From positions 50,029 through 114,028 of the forward strand of contig CAMUZG010000002.1 in assembly GCA_947165145.1 (NCBI GenBank): DNA of 64,000 bases, in the 5' to 3' direction. Made by a program: the position numbers and the translations under genes. Within the stretch, counting starts at the first letter, position 1. Every line of letters begins with the position of its first letter. Below the pieces are notes generated by a model that had not been told where the DNA came from, searched no databases, and worked only from the letters and a program-made list of their open reading frames with translations. Below, in pieces: positions 28,335 through 37,181 of this stretch. The DNA is from an uncultured Selenomonadales bacterium (lineage in GTDB: Bacteria; Bacillota; Negativicutes; Selenomonadales; Selenomonadaceae).

Positions 28335-29243
28335 ATGGGATTTTTTGACAGACTCAAAGCGGGTTTGAGCAAGACTCGCGAAAAATTCATCGACAAGATT
28401 GACGAACTCCTCCACAGCTCTACGAAGATTGACGACGATTTGATTGACGAGCTGGAGGAAACTTTGATAACAAGCGACGTTGGCATGCAGACGACTGAAA
28501 AACTCATCAGCGGACTGCGTAAGGGCGTGCGTCGGGCGGAGATAAAATCCCCTGCCGATGTGAAAATTTTTTTCTCGAACCAGATACGCGACATTCTCAC
28601 GGAGGAAGAAAGCACTTTCATGAACGTGACGCCGCCGCATGTGATTTTGATGATTGGCGTCAACGGTGCGGGCAAAACCACGACAATCGGCAAACTCGCC
28701 GCGTATTATCGTGCACAGGGCAAAAGCGTCATGATGGCTGCCGCAGATACTTTCCGCGCCGGAGCAATCGATCAGCTTGAAATTTGGGCGCAACGCACGG
28801 GTTCGGCTTTCGTCAAGCACAGCGAAGGCTCTAATCCGTCAAGTGTCGCACTCGACGCCGCAAGGTCAGCTGTCGCGAAAAATATTGATGTGCTACTTGT
28901 CGACACCGCTGGACGCCTGCAGAACAAATTCAACCTTATGGAGGAGCTCAAAAAAATTAATCGCATTCTCGGCAAGGGAATTCACGGTGCGCCGCATGAA
29001 GTTCTTTTGGTACTCGACGCCACAACTGGACAGAATGCTCTTCGGCAAGCGGAATTGTTTTCGCAGACAGCCGACATAACGGGCATTGTGCTCACCAAAC
29101 TTGACGGCACGGCGAAAGGCGGCATGATTATCGGCATAAAAGAACAGCTCAACATTCCCGTTAAATGGGTTGGCGTGGGCGAACGTCTTGACGACTTGCG
29201 ACCTTTCAACGCGAAAGAATTTGCCGACGCTTTGTTCAATTAG
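28335..29243 (+). CDS. ftsY: signal recognition particle receptor FtsY
   Basis: 302 aa, consisting only of the N and G domains; the acidic A domain of E. coli FtsY is absent, as in most Firmicutes. SRP-GTPase motifs are intact: GVNGAGKTTTIGKLA (G1), DTFRAGAIDQL (G2), DTAGRLQNKFNLMEEL (G3), TKLDGTAKGG (G4). It docks the SRP-ribosome complex at the membrane. The start ATG 28335 follows GAGGAGG. It has its own promoter and a terminator at 29290. Confidence 0.97.
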   Translation: MGFFDRLKAGLSKTREKFIDKIDELLHSSTKIDDDLIDELEETLITSDVGMQTTEKLISGLRKGVRRAEIKSPADVKIFFSNQIRDILTEEESTFMNVTPPHVILMIGVNGAGKTTTIGKLAAYYRAQGKSVMMAAADTFRAGAIDQLEIWAQRTGSAFVKHSEGSNPSSVALDAARSAVAKNIDVLLVDTAGRLQNKFNLMEELKKINRILGKGIHGAPHEVLLVLDATTGQNALRQAELFSQTADITGIVLTKLDGTAKGGMIIGIKEQLNIPVKWVGVGERLDDLRPFNAKEFADALFN

Positions 29244-29289
29244 GAACACAAATCGCGATTAAGAGTACTTTTGAATCGATTTTAAAACA

Positions 29290-29320
29290 AAAAAAGCCTA
29301 ACCTAAACCGAGGCTTTTTT
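29290..29320. terminator. bidirectional terminator between ftsY and the DUF362 gene
   Basis: AAAAAAGCCT and AGGCTTTTTT arms around an 11-base loop. A and T runs on the two sides let it serve ftsY (plus) and the convergent DUF362 gene (minus). Confidence 0.85.
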
Positions 29321-29361
29321 TATTTCAAACCAAACGTATTACGCAATTAAAAACGTCGCGG

Positions 29362-30363
29362 TTAATCAATAGTCACGAGATCATATTTTGACGTACCCAA
29401 ATTGTGCTGAGCCATTGCCGTGAGCTGACGCAATCCTTGACGGCTTTCAATGCGTTCAATCAAAGACTTTTTCTCGTCGCCTGGAAACTTGTAAACCATG
29501 TCAATAGACGCCTGATCGACGGCAAGAATGTCCGTGGACGCGAGAATTCCCAAGTCGGGCAATTCGGGCGCAGCAGCACCAGCTCCCGCGCAATCGCAAT
29601 CGACGCTGAGACGTTGCAGGACGTTGATAAAAACAATCTGGTCGCCGAAATGGTCGCAAATCGCCTTGCCACTGTCAACCAAGAGTTCCATGAACTTGTT
29701 GCCCGTGACCCATTCGCCGAAGTCTTGCAGACCGTGAACTTGCAATTTGCCGACTTTGCCGCTGGCGCAACCGATTGCGATATTTTTCAACGAGCCGCCG
29801 AAACCGGCTATGGTGTGTCCTTTGAAGTGCGTCAAGACAATCATCGAGTCGTAGTTGTTGAGGTGCGAGCCCATCGAGACTTTTTGCAGACAAAAGCCGT
29901 TGCGGACGGGATAATCAACATCGCCTTCTTCGTCGATTATGTCGACAGGGCAAAACGTCCAGCCGTTATCTCTCAAAATCATTCTGTGAGTTTCGGTTCT
30001 GGAGCGCGGACTGTCGTAAGCGACATTTGATTCGATAATCGTTGAGTCGGGCACTTGAGCTTGAAAGGCTTTAACCATATCGCGCGGCAAAATGTTCGGA
30101 GCATTCGGTTCGCCCGTGTGCAATTTTATCGCGACTTTGCCCGTGATATTCGCGTTGATTTTTTTGTAAAGTTTTATGAGATGCTCGGCGTCAATGGTCT
30201 TTGTAAAATAAACCGTCGCTTTTTCGTTGCGAGGTAGATCGCCCGCCGTGACAGTGTTTTGGCTCAAGTTTAATCTGGTTCCACAGCCCGCAATACCGCC
30301 CGCCAATATGACGAGCCCTGCGCTTCCGGCGAGTTTGACAAAATTTCTGCGTGTAAGTTTCAT
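29362..30363 (-). CDS. DUF362 domain protein, Tat-exported lipoprotein
   Basis: 333 aa. The N-terminus has a twin-arginine motif (TRRNFVK) followed by a hydrophobic run and a lipobox (GGIAGC), so export through Tat and lipidation are predicted. The body is a DUF362 domain (KVAIKLHTGEPN, DSMIVLTHFKGHTIAGFGGSLKNIAIGCASG). DUF362 proteins are often linked to iron-sulfur proteins; here the 4Fe-4S ferredoxin part is missing, although Cys residues occur in DCDCAGAG. The start ATG 30363 follows GGTGGTG. The function of the family is not established. Confidence 0.88.
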   Translation of the reverse strand: MKLTRRNFVKLAGSAGLVILAGGIAGCGTRLNLSQNTVTAGDLPRNEKATVYFTKTIDAEHLIKLYKKINANITGKVAIKLHTGEPNAPNILPRDMVKAFQAQVPDSTIIESNVAYDSPRSRTETHRMILRDNGWTFCPVDIIDEEGDVDYPVRNGFCLQKVSMGSHLNNYDSMIVLTHFKGHTIAGFGGSLKNIAIGCASGKVGKLQVHGLQDFGEWVTGNKFMELLVDSGKAICDHFGDQIVFINVLQRLSVDCDCAGAGAAAPELPDLGILASTDILAVDQASIDMVYKFPGDEKKSLIERIESRQGLRQLTAMAQHNLGTSKYDLVTID

Positions 30364-30392
30364 GACAAACACCACCTGCTTATAGTTCGTTG

Positions 30393-30422
30393 ATTATAAT
30401 TTATCTAGCTAACTTTAAGCAA
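30393..30422 (-). promoter_or_regulatory. promoter of the DUF362 gene
   Basis: Minus strand TTGCTT (30422-30417), 18-base spacer, TATAAT (30398-30393), about 30 bases before the start. Confidence 0.6.
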
Positions 30423-30443
30423 GCGATTGTTTTAAAAAATTTT

Positions 30444-31340
30444 TCAGCCGCTGAACATCACTTTCTCGAAAAATAATCCGCAACACGCCAAATAATATCG
30501 CTCGTTCTCGACAAGAACGCGGTCGGGAAAATCTTTGTCGATATACAAATTGTTCGGCAACTCGACGGGCTCGCGGAAGTACAGATAACTTGCGCCCTTC
30601 ATCAACGTCAAGCGGTGCATGCTGTTTATATGGCTACCGGCTTCCTTCAAAATTTGGTACGGATAAAGTTCGGCAAGACACTGCATTAACGCGACGTACC
30701 GATTTTTTTCATTTGCGAACGGTCCGTGACGTTTGCCTTCCAGCGTGAAGAACAGATTTCCGAAAACTTGCGGTTCTGTTCGACCGCGTGGAGCAGCGTG
30801 CGGCAAGACGACTGATGATTTTTTCGGCGCGTGAATTTCCATTGCGTCCAATGCCGCTAACATTTCTTCTATCGTCTGATTGAGGTGCAGGACGGGCTTT
30901 GGCTGTCGATTACGGCGCGGGATTGGCGGCGGCTCAATTATCGGCGGCGACAAAAAATTTGGCGGATAAAGCTGTTCGCTGACTTCGATTCGCATGTGAG
31001 CGTTGCGGACGTCCGCGCGAATGAAAATAAATTTTATCGCCTTGATGATTTGTTTTGGCGTGCGTTCAGTCTCAAGATAAATTATCGGTGCGATTTTTTT
31101 CGGGCTGACCATGTCGATTGTGTTCGTCCGCAGAAAGAGCGTGCGCGATGGGTCGGTGCTACACAGGCTGTTGATTACGTCGGGATATTCGGCGTAGAGG
31201 CATTTGACCGCAATGAAGAACAGTTCCTGCCAATCGTTCACCGGCACGCGTTCATCAAAGTAAATCAGCGCGACGGGTATTTCGTTTTCATTTATCTCTT
31301 GCGACTTCGTTGCCAAGTCGATTATTCTTCCTTTCGGCAA
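30444..31340 (-). CDS. uncharacterised protein with an apparent internal duplication
   Basis: 298 aa, no family recognised. Two parts look alike: a segment near residues 35-110 (ELFFIAVKCLYAEYPDVINSL ... LFLR ... YLETERTPKQII) and one near 215-285 (RYVALMQCLAELYPYQIL ... YLYF ... LYIDKDF). They are joined by a Pro/Arg-rich linker (PPIIEPPPIPRRNRQPKP). TTG 31340 has AAGGAG eight to nine bases upstream; GTG 31349 abuts that RBS. No signal peptide or membrane helix. It might be a two-domain winged-helix or specificity-type protein, but this is a guess. Confidence 0.6.
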   Translation of the reverse strand: MPKGRIIDLATKSQEINENEIPVALIYFDERVPVNDWQELFFIAVKCLYAEYPDVINSLCSTDPSRTLFLRTNTIDMVSPKKIAPIIYLETERTPKQIIKAIKFIFIRADVRNAHMRIEVSEQLYPPNFLSPPIIEPPPIPRRNRQPKPVLHLNQTIEEMLAALDAMEIHAPKKSSVVLPHAAPRGRTEPQVFGNLFFTLEGKRHGPFANEKNRYVALMQCLAELYPYQILKEAGSHINSMHRLTLMKGASYLYFREPVELPNNLYIDKDFPDRVLVENERYYLACCGLFFEKVMFSG

Positions 31341-31422
31341 AAGGCTCACTCCTTTTCAAGGATTTTTCATTTTCATTATAGCCAACCTGTCGCAGAAATG
31401 CAAAAAAAAATTTCCGCCCGTG

Positions 31423-31431
31423 TGATATAAT
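31423..31431 (+). promoter_or_regulatory. extended -10 promoter of the YbaK gene
   Basis: TGATATAAT is a perfect extended -10 element, with no recognisable -35 in the A-rich stretch ahead. It lies about 30 bases before the start at 31463. Confidence 0.6.
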
Positions 31432-31462
31432 TGGTACGAAAATTTTTTTGAAGGTGATTAAA

Positions 31463-31930
31463 TTGTCTATTGAGAAGGTCAAAGCTTATTTCGCTTCAAT
31501 CGGCGAGCCCGAACGCGTAATTGAGTTTGAACAGTCCACGGCGACCAGCGAGCTTGCCGCGCAGGCTCTCGGTTGCGAAGTCGGACGCATTGCCAAGACG
31601 ATTTCAGTTTTCGTCGACAAAAAGCCCGTGCTGATTCTGATGTCGGGCGACATGAAGATTGACAACAAAAAGTTCAAAGCGCAATTCAACTGCCGCCCGC
31701 ACATGATTCCCGTCGACGACGTGGAAAATTTGATTGGTCATGCGGTCGGCGGAGTGTGTCCCTTTGCCGTCAACGAAGGCGTGCCGATTTACCTTGACGC
31801 CTCGCTTTATCGCTTCGACACGGTTTATCCCGCTGCCGGCAACGACAAGAGCACTGCACATTTCAAAACCGCCGAGCTTGAACGATACGTTAACAGCGCG
31901 GGCAAAGTCGACGTTTCAAAGCCGAAATGA
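31463..31930 (+). CDS. YbaK/ProX-type aminoacyl-tRNA deacylase
   Basis: 155 aa. The YbaK/EbsC fold is recognised from GCEVGRIAKTISVFVDK, VLILMSGDMKIDNKKFK (with the conserved Lys), and GHAVGGVCPFAV near the active site. Family members hydrolyse mischarged Cys-, Ala- or other aminoacyl-tRNAs in trans. TTG 31463 follows AAGGTGA. Its stop lies next to an AGCTGTC/AGCTATC heptad repeat. The precise substrate cannot be assigned. Confidence 0.9.
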   Translation: MSIEKVKAYFASIGEPERVIEFEQSTATSELAAQALGCEVGRIAKTISVFVDKKPVLILMSGDMKIDNKKFKAQFNCRPHMIPVDDVENLIGHAVGGVCPFAVNEGVPIYLDASLYRFDTVYPAAGNDKSTAHFKTAELERYVNSAGKVDVSKPK

Positions 31931-31975
31931 GCTGTCAGCTATCAGCTAATTCCCTATTTTCCTAATTCTCCCAAT
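31931..31975 (+). repeat. heptad repeat patch between convergent genes
   Basis: AGCTGTC, AGCTATC, AGCTAAT followed by TTCCCTATTTTCCTAATTCTCC. The minus-strand neighbour takes its last codons (WEN, stop) from this stretch. Confidence 0.6.
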
Positions 31976-32939
31976 CGTTTGCGATGTGCTTGCCGATAAT
32001 CTTTTTGATTCGGTCAATCGGGAACGGAGCTTCGTACTCGTCGAAGTAAGCAATCTCGGTGATTCGCGCCTGTGTGATGTCGTTGTACCGCCCGACGGGC
32101 ACATCAACAATATCGCCGACCGCAAGCGTCTCGTCGTCCGTGCGGTAGCTGTAGGATTTGTAATTGCCCTTGAACTGAACTTTGCAGAAAATATATTTGC
32201 CTTGACGCGGAACAATTTCGGTAGCTTCCGGCTCAAAAATATCCGCAGTCAAATCGGACATTATCCCGCGAATCTCGCTGAGAAATTGCGTCAAGCCGGG
32301 CAAAAAATTTTCGTTGTAGCGCGTCGTGAAAGTCGTAATCGAGCCGTCATGGTGCACAAGCTCAAATGTCGCGCGCGTACTGAAATTTATATCCGAGTCG
32401 CACATTTCGATGCCGTCGAGAAATTTTTGGCAGGCGTCGAAAATTTTTTTTACGTTGTCGCCCGCGTCGTAGACGTGACTGGAATTTTTCTTTTCGAGCG
32501 TTAAAGTTTTATCGCGGCGGTCAAGCGTCAAGCGTTCTTCGGCAAAATCAATGGTCATGCGCTCCAACCGCTTGCGGTCGACAAATTCCAATTCGGGGAA
32601 CAGCACGTCAAGCCAATCCAAAAACCGCGAAAAATTTTCGGGATAAGCACCGTTGCCGCACGCACGATGAGTTTTTCTGCCATGCTTGAAAATCAATTCC
32701 CACTGCGAACCGCCGCGATTTTCCGACGAATAATTTTCTTCCCACGAAAAAATATCCAACGCGTCAAGTTCGGCAAGCCAAGCATCAGAGACCTCGACAT
32801 CACGGAAATTTTTTTTGTCGACGTTGAGCAAACCGCTGCGCAAAATTTTCGCTTTGACGCTGTCGCCCGTGATGACAACTTCAACCGTCTTGTAACCGTC
32901 CGCAATGCCGCCGAGCGTGAATTTAATCTGCCTGCTCAT
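31962..32939 (-). CDS. uncharacterised protein with C-terminal beta-barrel-like domain
   Basis: 325 aa, no named family recognised. The last 75 residues (YIFCKVQFKGNYKSYSYRTD, VGDIVDVPVGRYNDITQARI, PFPIDRIKKIIGK) look like the small barrel domain that appears in several orphan Firmicutes proteins and resembles primosome-type 3'BD modules. The remainder is mixed alpha/beta with LELIFKHG- and TLDRRDKTLTLEKK-like hairpins. It begins immediately after the SIMPL stop (TAA ATG) and is coupled to that gene. Cytosolic by sequence. Confidence 0.6.
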   Translation of the reverse strand: MSRQIKFTLGGIADGYKTVEVVITGDSVKAKILRSGLLNVDKKNFRDVEVSDAWLAELDALDIFSWEENYSSENRGGSQWELIFKHGRKTHRACGNGAYPENFSRFLDWLDVLFPELEFVDRKRLERMTIDFAEERLTLDRRDKTLTLEKKNSSHVYDAGDNVKKIFDACQKFLDGIEMCDSDINFSTRATFELVHHDGSITTFTTRYNENFLPGLTQFLSEIRGIMSDLTADIFEPEATEIVPRQGKYIFCKVQFKGNYKSYSYRTDDETLAVGDIVDVPVGRYNDITQARITEIAYFDEYEAPFPIDRIKKIIGKHIANDWEN

Positions 32940-33605
32940 TTACTCAATCTCCCACAGAAAATCAACGGTATCGGTCGTCTTGACGTCGTCGGGCTCAAAA
33001 TTGAACGCCGTATCGGAACTGCAGCCGAGTACCGCCTTATTCTCAAACCGCAATTCGTTACGGAGAATCGTCTCGTCCTGCGAATAATTTATTTCGATGA
33101 GATTGCCGAGTTTGACGCCCGCCGCCGCGCAGAGAGTTCGAGCCTTCAGTTTGGCGTCACGAGTCGCAGATTTCAACAGCTTGCCGATAAAGGCGTCAGT
33201 GTCCTTGATTGTGAACGCGACGGAAATTTTCGGCTCGGACAGGCACGCGGCAATTTTGTCGACGGCGGCGTTGAGTTTGGCGTTATTCAAGTCGAAAATC
33301 ATCTGCAAATCGTGTTGGCATTCAAAACCGCCGAAAATTTGCCGATAACGTTTGGAGCCACTCTCGCGATATTCTTCATCTTCGTAAATCGTGCGCACGT
33401 CAAAATTCGTCGTCTTGAGATCGTCAGCTTTGAAGCCCGCCTCAACGATTGCCTCGCGGAGCATTTCGACTTGTTGGCTACCGATTGTCAACGCGGCGGA
33501 ATATTCTTTGTTGCGAGCAGTCAAGCTGAGCGACAAGACGACTTGGTCGGGAGCCTGCGCGGCGTGACCGATGCCTTTGATGCGGATGGTGCGTTTGTCC
33601 GTCAT
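32940..33605 (-). CDS. SIMPL domain protein (DUF541)
   Basis: 221 aa, nearly all one SIMPL domain (IRIKGIGHAAQAPDQVVLSLSL; NFDVRTIYEDEEYRESGSKR; a C-terminal FENKAVLGC). Most SIMPL proteins are periplasmic and have a signal peptide; this one begins directly with the domain (MTDKRTIRIKG) and should be cytosolic. The start ATG 33605 follows GGAGGG; longer readings upstream are not plausible. It is coupled to the next gene. The role is unknown; other members relate to oxidative stress or signalling. Confidence 0.85.
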   Translation of the reverse strand: MTDKRTIRIKGIGHAAQAPDQVVLSLSLTARNKEYSAALTIGSQQVEMLREAIVEAGFKADDLKTTNFDVRTIYEDEEYRESGSKRYRQIFGGFECQHDLQMIFDLNNAKLNAAVDKIAACLSEPKISVAFTIKDTDAFIGKLLKSATRDAKLKARTLCAAAGVKLGNLIEINYSQDETILRNELRFENKAVLGCSSDTAFNFEPDDVKTTDTVDFLWEIE

Positions 33606-33691
33606 GAAATGTTCCCTCCAAAAATTTTCTCGCGTGTAAAATTCTACGCAAAAAATTTCCGCCCTGCCCGATTCGACAGCGCGGATAAATT

Positions 33692-34150
33692 TTATTCGAG
33701 TGTCATGGCTATTTCGTCGCAGTTTGGGAATTTGGGGCACTCGATACATTCTTTCCAGATTTTGTGCGGCAGTGATTCTTTTGTCGTGACGATGAAGCCG
33801 AACGTTTGGAAAAATTCGGGACGATAAGTCAGCGTGAAAAATTTTGTCACACCGACGTCGCGACCTTCCTGCAAAAGTTTTTTGACGATTGCCGAACCGA
33901 TACCTTGCCGCGAGTAATCGGCGTGAACAGCCATTGAGCGAATCTCCGCCAATTCGTTCCACGTCAGATGAAGTGCACCGACACCCACTATTTTTTTCGA
34001 CTCGACATTTTCAGCAACAACGAATTCGCGCAACGTCTCGTAAAGCGTGCTGTGCGGTTTGGGCAACATGACACCTTGCGCCGCGTAGCCCGCGATTAAT
34101 TCGTAAATTTCATCCACGTCCGCGAACGTCGGCTTGCGGTATAAAAACAT
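33692..34150 (-). CDS. GNAT N-acetyltransferase (ArgA-like)
   Basis: 152 aa single-domain GNAT enzyme. The acetyl-CoA site is YSRQGIGSAIVKKLL, with the usual beta4 EIRSMAVHADY before it and FFQTFGF after it. Similarity to the short amino-acid acetyltransferases (ArgA/ArgO type, N-acetylglutamate synthesis) is best in HLTWNELAEIRS and the C-terminal ECIECPKFPNCDEIAM Cys cluster. It is not next to arg genes here, so the substrate is not certain. Confidence 0.85.
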   Translation of the reverse strand: MFLYRKPTFADVDEIYELIAGYAAQGVMLPKPHSTLYETLREFVVAENVESKKIVGVGALHLTWNELAEIRSMAVHADYSRQGIGSAIVKKLLQEGRDVGVTKFFTLTYRPEFFQTFGFIVTTKESLPHKIWKECIECPKFPNCDEIAMTLE

Positions 34151-34164
34151 TCAAACACCTTCGA

Positions 34165-35217
34165 TTAAACGATTGATTTCAAAATTTCCACGGTCTTTTT
34201 CACACCGGAACGCGTGTCGTCTTTAGGCGACCAACCCAACGTGCGGAGCTTGTCGTTGGTCAAGATGGCGGCGGGAGCAACGGAAAAACCTCGCGCTTGA
34301 ATTTCGTCGGGCAACTCGAAAACGACTTTCTTATTCGCCAAAGAGCTGATGTACTCGGCAATTTCGCGCAATGAAAGAATTTCGCTTGAGTCGGCGACAT
34401 TGTAAGCTTCACCGCATTTGCCATTTAGCAGACAGTAAAGAATTCCGCTCGCGCAGTCCGCACCGTAGCAGTAAGAAAATCTCGGCAACCCTTGACTTTT
34501 GAGAACAATGTCTTCGCCGCGCACGCCGTTCATGATGAATTCGCTCATTGCCTTTGAGTCGTCAAGACGCATTGTCGGACCGTAAATTCTGCAGGGACGA
34601 GCAATCACCACGTCAAGCCCGTGTTGACTGATGTAAGCTTGGCAAAGAGCCTCGCCGGCGCGTTTGGCTTCGGGATAACCTGCGCGGACAGTGTTGCAGT
34701 TGATGTAGCCGCAGTAGCTTTCGTCGAAGAGATCGTCAGCGTTCAGAACCTTGCCGTAAATTTCGACACTGGAGACGAAGACGACGCGCGAAATTTTTTT
34801 CTTACGCCCGAACTCAAGCAGATTGTGCGTGCCGAGAATATTGGCGGTCATTGTGCCGACGGGGTCAGTCGAATAGAGCCGCGGGTGAGTGTTGCTAGCT
34901 GCGTGAATCATGAAGTCAACGGGCAAATCGAGTTCAATCGGCTCGTTAACGTCGAGCTTGACGAATTTAAAATTTTTGTCGCCGAGATAGTCAGCAAATC
35001 TTTCACGGGCGATTTTCTCATTGCGACCAGCCGCCAAGACCGTAACGTCGAGTTTGTCGTAGAGATTTTTTTTCATGAGCACGTCGACGAGAACCGTGCC
35101 GATAAGCCCCGTCGCGCCGGTGAGTAGCAAATTTTTTCCTGCAAGCTTTTCCCACGGCAGATTTTCATTTGCAATGCCCGCAATATCAGCCGAGTAAATT
35201 TCATGCTTGATGTACAT
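34165..35217 (-). CDS. NAD-dependent epimerase/dehydratase (extended SDR)
   Basis: 350 aa. The N-terminal Rossmann motif is TGATGLIGT, and the catalytic YxxxK is in GYPEAKRAGE. The central and C-terminal parts resemble nucleotide-sugar epimerases and dehydratases (ARPCRIYGP, EAYNVADSSEILSLREIAE). It follows the IspD-like gene after 9 bases and lies in a row with two licD genes, so it probably makes or modifies a CDP- or UDP-activated sugar or polyol for a surface glycan. The product is not assignable from sequence. Confidence 0.9.
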   Translation of the reverse strand: MYIKHEIYSADIAGIANENLPWEKLAGKNLLLTGATGLIGTVLVDVLMKKNLYDKLDVTVLAAGRNEKIARERFADYLGDKNFKFVKLDVNEPIELDLPVDFMIHAASNTHPRLYSTDPVGTMTANILGTHNLLEFGRKKKISRVVFVSSVEIYGKVLNADDLFDESYCGYINCNTVRAGYPEAKRAGEALCQAYISQHGLDVVIARPCRIYGPTMRLDDSKAMSEFIMNGVRGEDIVLKSQGLPRFSYCYGADCASGILYCLLNGKCGEAYNVADSSEILSLREIAEYISSLANKKVVFELPDEIQARGFSVAPAAILTNDKLRTLGWSPKDDTRSGVKKTVEILKSIV

Positions 35218-35226
35218 ATCGGCACC

Positions 35227-35946
35227 TCACTTGAGCCATTCGGTCTTTTTGGCGGCAAGCAGAGCTTTGAACAGCTCAATGTCGTCGACCGTCGTAATTT
35301 TGATGTTGCGGTCGGAGCCGCTCGCGAAGTACAGCGTCTCGCCGAGGTCAACCATCATCGTGTTGGCATAAGCAGAACCGTTAATGCCGATGTTTTCAGC
35401 GAAAGCCTTTTCGTAAGCCCAGAGCATCTTAGAGAATTTGTAAGCTTGTGGAGTTTGCACGCGACGCAGAGTTTCGCGAACAATGTATTCCTTCGTGCAA
35501 GTGTCGTCCAATTTCTTGAAAATTTGTTCATTGTAAGGCAAGCTGGTTACGCCATTACCATATTGTCTGCAGGTAGCGATAACGTCAGAGAGAACTTCCT
35601 CGTCGACCATCGGGCGAATGCCGTCGTGAATGACAACAATATCGTCGTCCGCGCAGATTTCTTTCATTGCGAAGACACCGTTGCGTGCCGATTCTTGAAC
35701 TGACGCACCGCCGTTCACGATAAGCTTGAGCTTGGTGATGTTGTATTGACGACAATAAGCGCGAAGAATATCTTGCCAACCGTCCAAGCAAACGACAACG
35801 ATACCGTCAATTTCGGGGTGCCGCTGAAAATTTTCCAACGTGTAAATGATAATCGGCTTGTCGTAAACGTTTATGAACTGCTTCGGGATGTCTTGACGCG
35901 TGCGCTGTCCTTTGCCCGACGCTAGCAACAATGCATATGTACTCAT
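35227..35946 (-). CDS. IspD/TarI-like cytidylyltransferase
   Basis: 239 aa nucleotidyltransferase. The CTP-binding motif is LLASGKGQRTRQDIPKQF and the conserved DDIVVIHDGIRPMV follows. It resembles both IspD (methylerythritol phosphate cytidylyltransferase) and TarI/LicC-type enzymes that make CDP-ribitol or CDP-choline. The setting, next to two LicD phosphotransferases and an SDR enzyme, favours a role in activating a phospho-polyol or similar group for a surface polymer rather than isoprenoid synthesis. ATG 35946 is the likely start. No ispF is adjacent. Confidence 0.85.
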   Translation of the reverse strand: MSTYALLLASGKGQRTRQDIPKQFINVYDKPIIIYTLENFQRHPEIDGIVVVCLDGWQDILRAYCRQYNITKLKLIVNGGASVQESARNGVFAMKEICADDDIVVIHDGIRPMVDEEVLSDVIATCRQYGNGVTSLPYNEQIFKKLDDTCTKEYIVRETLRRVQTPQAYKFSKMLWAYEKAFAENIGINGSAYANTMMVDLGETLYFASGSDRNIKITTVDDIELFKALLAAKKTEWLK

Positions 35947-35995
35947 AAAAAATTTGCGGCAAAAAATCTGCCGCACGTCACCTCCTGTATGGTAG

Positions 35996-37162
35996 TCACG
36001 AATTTTTGGAATCCTCTATTACAAAACCGACAATCTTATTGTCTTTCTTAATCGGATTTTTTTTGGCGACCGTTGCAAAATAATCGCGGAAGGAAATATC
36101 TGCACTGTAATCCATTACGTGAGTGGGCTCATAAACAAGTTTGTGCCAATCTCCGTATCGTGCAGTCAAAATATTGTCATAACCCGCAGGCACCGGCAAT
36201 TCAATCTGCTCGAACGGCATATAAACAATGTTTTTAAAATCAGCGGTCTTGTAAGCTACTTTTCGATTGGCAATGATATAATCCCTGAAATCGGCAACAA
36301 ATTCCGATTCAAAAAAACTCTTTGACATGAATTCTTCAAATTGGAGCGTGCGTTGTCTGTGTTTCAATTCCAGGAATTTTTTCATTTCATCGTAAGGCAA
36401 CAAGAATTTTTTGTTGTTTGACATTGCAGATTTTATCATATCGGGAAAAGCAATCATCAAAAGCAATTCTCGTGCCAATTCCCAATTTACGCTCTGTTGT
36501 TCTTTTGTGAAAGGCGGCGCGGAATCAAACGCAAATATATCAATCCAAATGCCTTGATTGACTTGCAGACGCTCCGGCCATTGAATCATTGCGGTGCGGC
36601 TGTCCCGAAGTTTCATCATCGGCCAAAAAGGATACCAACCCGCGTATTCAATTTCCTGCTTGCGCGTAAATAATTGCAGATCGGGATTTGAAGGTACATT
36701 GGGATCTTCTTCGCGTTCCAATTTGTAATTAAACCAGGCGTCCAAAAAATATGGCGGCTTTACTTCTTGCGCAGCGACTCTTTTAAATTTTTCATAATCG
36801 GGGCGAAACATAAAAATATCAACGTCATCATCCCAAGGTATGAAACCTTTATGACGAACCGCGCCGATTAATGTGCCGGAAAAAATAAACCAGCGCAGAT
36901 TGTGTTTCTTGCAGATGCGGGCGAATTCATTAATCAAGCCGATTTGTACGTTCCACAATTTTTTTCTGTGGCTGGTGACGAGGAAACCCGAGCGCATTTC
37001 GTCACGGTCAATGTTTTCGATAAAAACTTCGCGCTCGCCGCCATGACTTGCCGACGCCGACCGCTTCATGAGTTCGTTTTGTTCGCGCAGTAAATCGTTT
37101 TGTTCCTTGAGTAATTCGTTCTGTTGAGTGATAAGCTCAAGTCTGTTTGCACCTTTGCCCAT
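35996..37162 (-). CDS. LicD family phosphotransferase, copy 1
   Basis: 388 aa. The LicD signature is WFIFSGTLIGAVRHKGFIPW followed by DDDVDIFMFRPDY. LicD proteins transfer phosphocholine, phosphoribitol or related groups from CDP donors to glycans. The first 40 residues form a coiled coil of EQNELLK-type heptads not typical of LicD. The start ATG 37162 follows AGGAGG. It is a tandem paralogue of the next gene, with nearly identical starts. Confidence 0.92.
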   Translation of the reverse strand: MGKGANRLELITQQNELLKEQNDLLREQNELMKRSASASHGGEREVFIENIDRDEMRSGFLVTSHRKKLWNVQIGLINEFARICKKHNLRWFIFSGTLIGAVRHKGFIPWDDDVDIFMFRPDYEKFKRVAAQEVKPPYFLDAWFNYKLEREEDPNVPSNPDLQLFTRKQEIEYAGWYPFWPMMKLRDSRTAMIQWPERLQVNQGIWIDIFAFDSAPPFTKEQQSVNWELARELLLMIAFPDMIKSAMSNNKKFLLPYDEMKKFLELKHRQRTLQFEEFMSKSFFESEFVADFRDYIIANRKVAYKTADFKNIVYMPFEQIELPVPAGYDNILTARYGDWHKLVYEPTHVMDYSADISFRDYFATVAKKNPIKKDNKIVGFVIEDSKNS

Positions 37163-37181
37163 AAAATTCCTCCTCTTAAAA

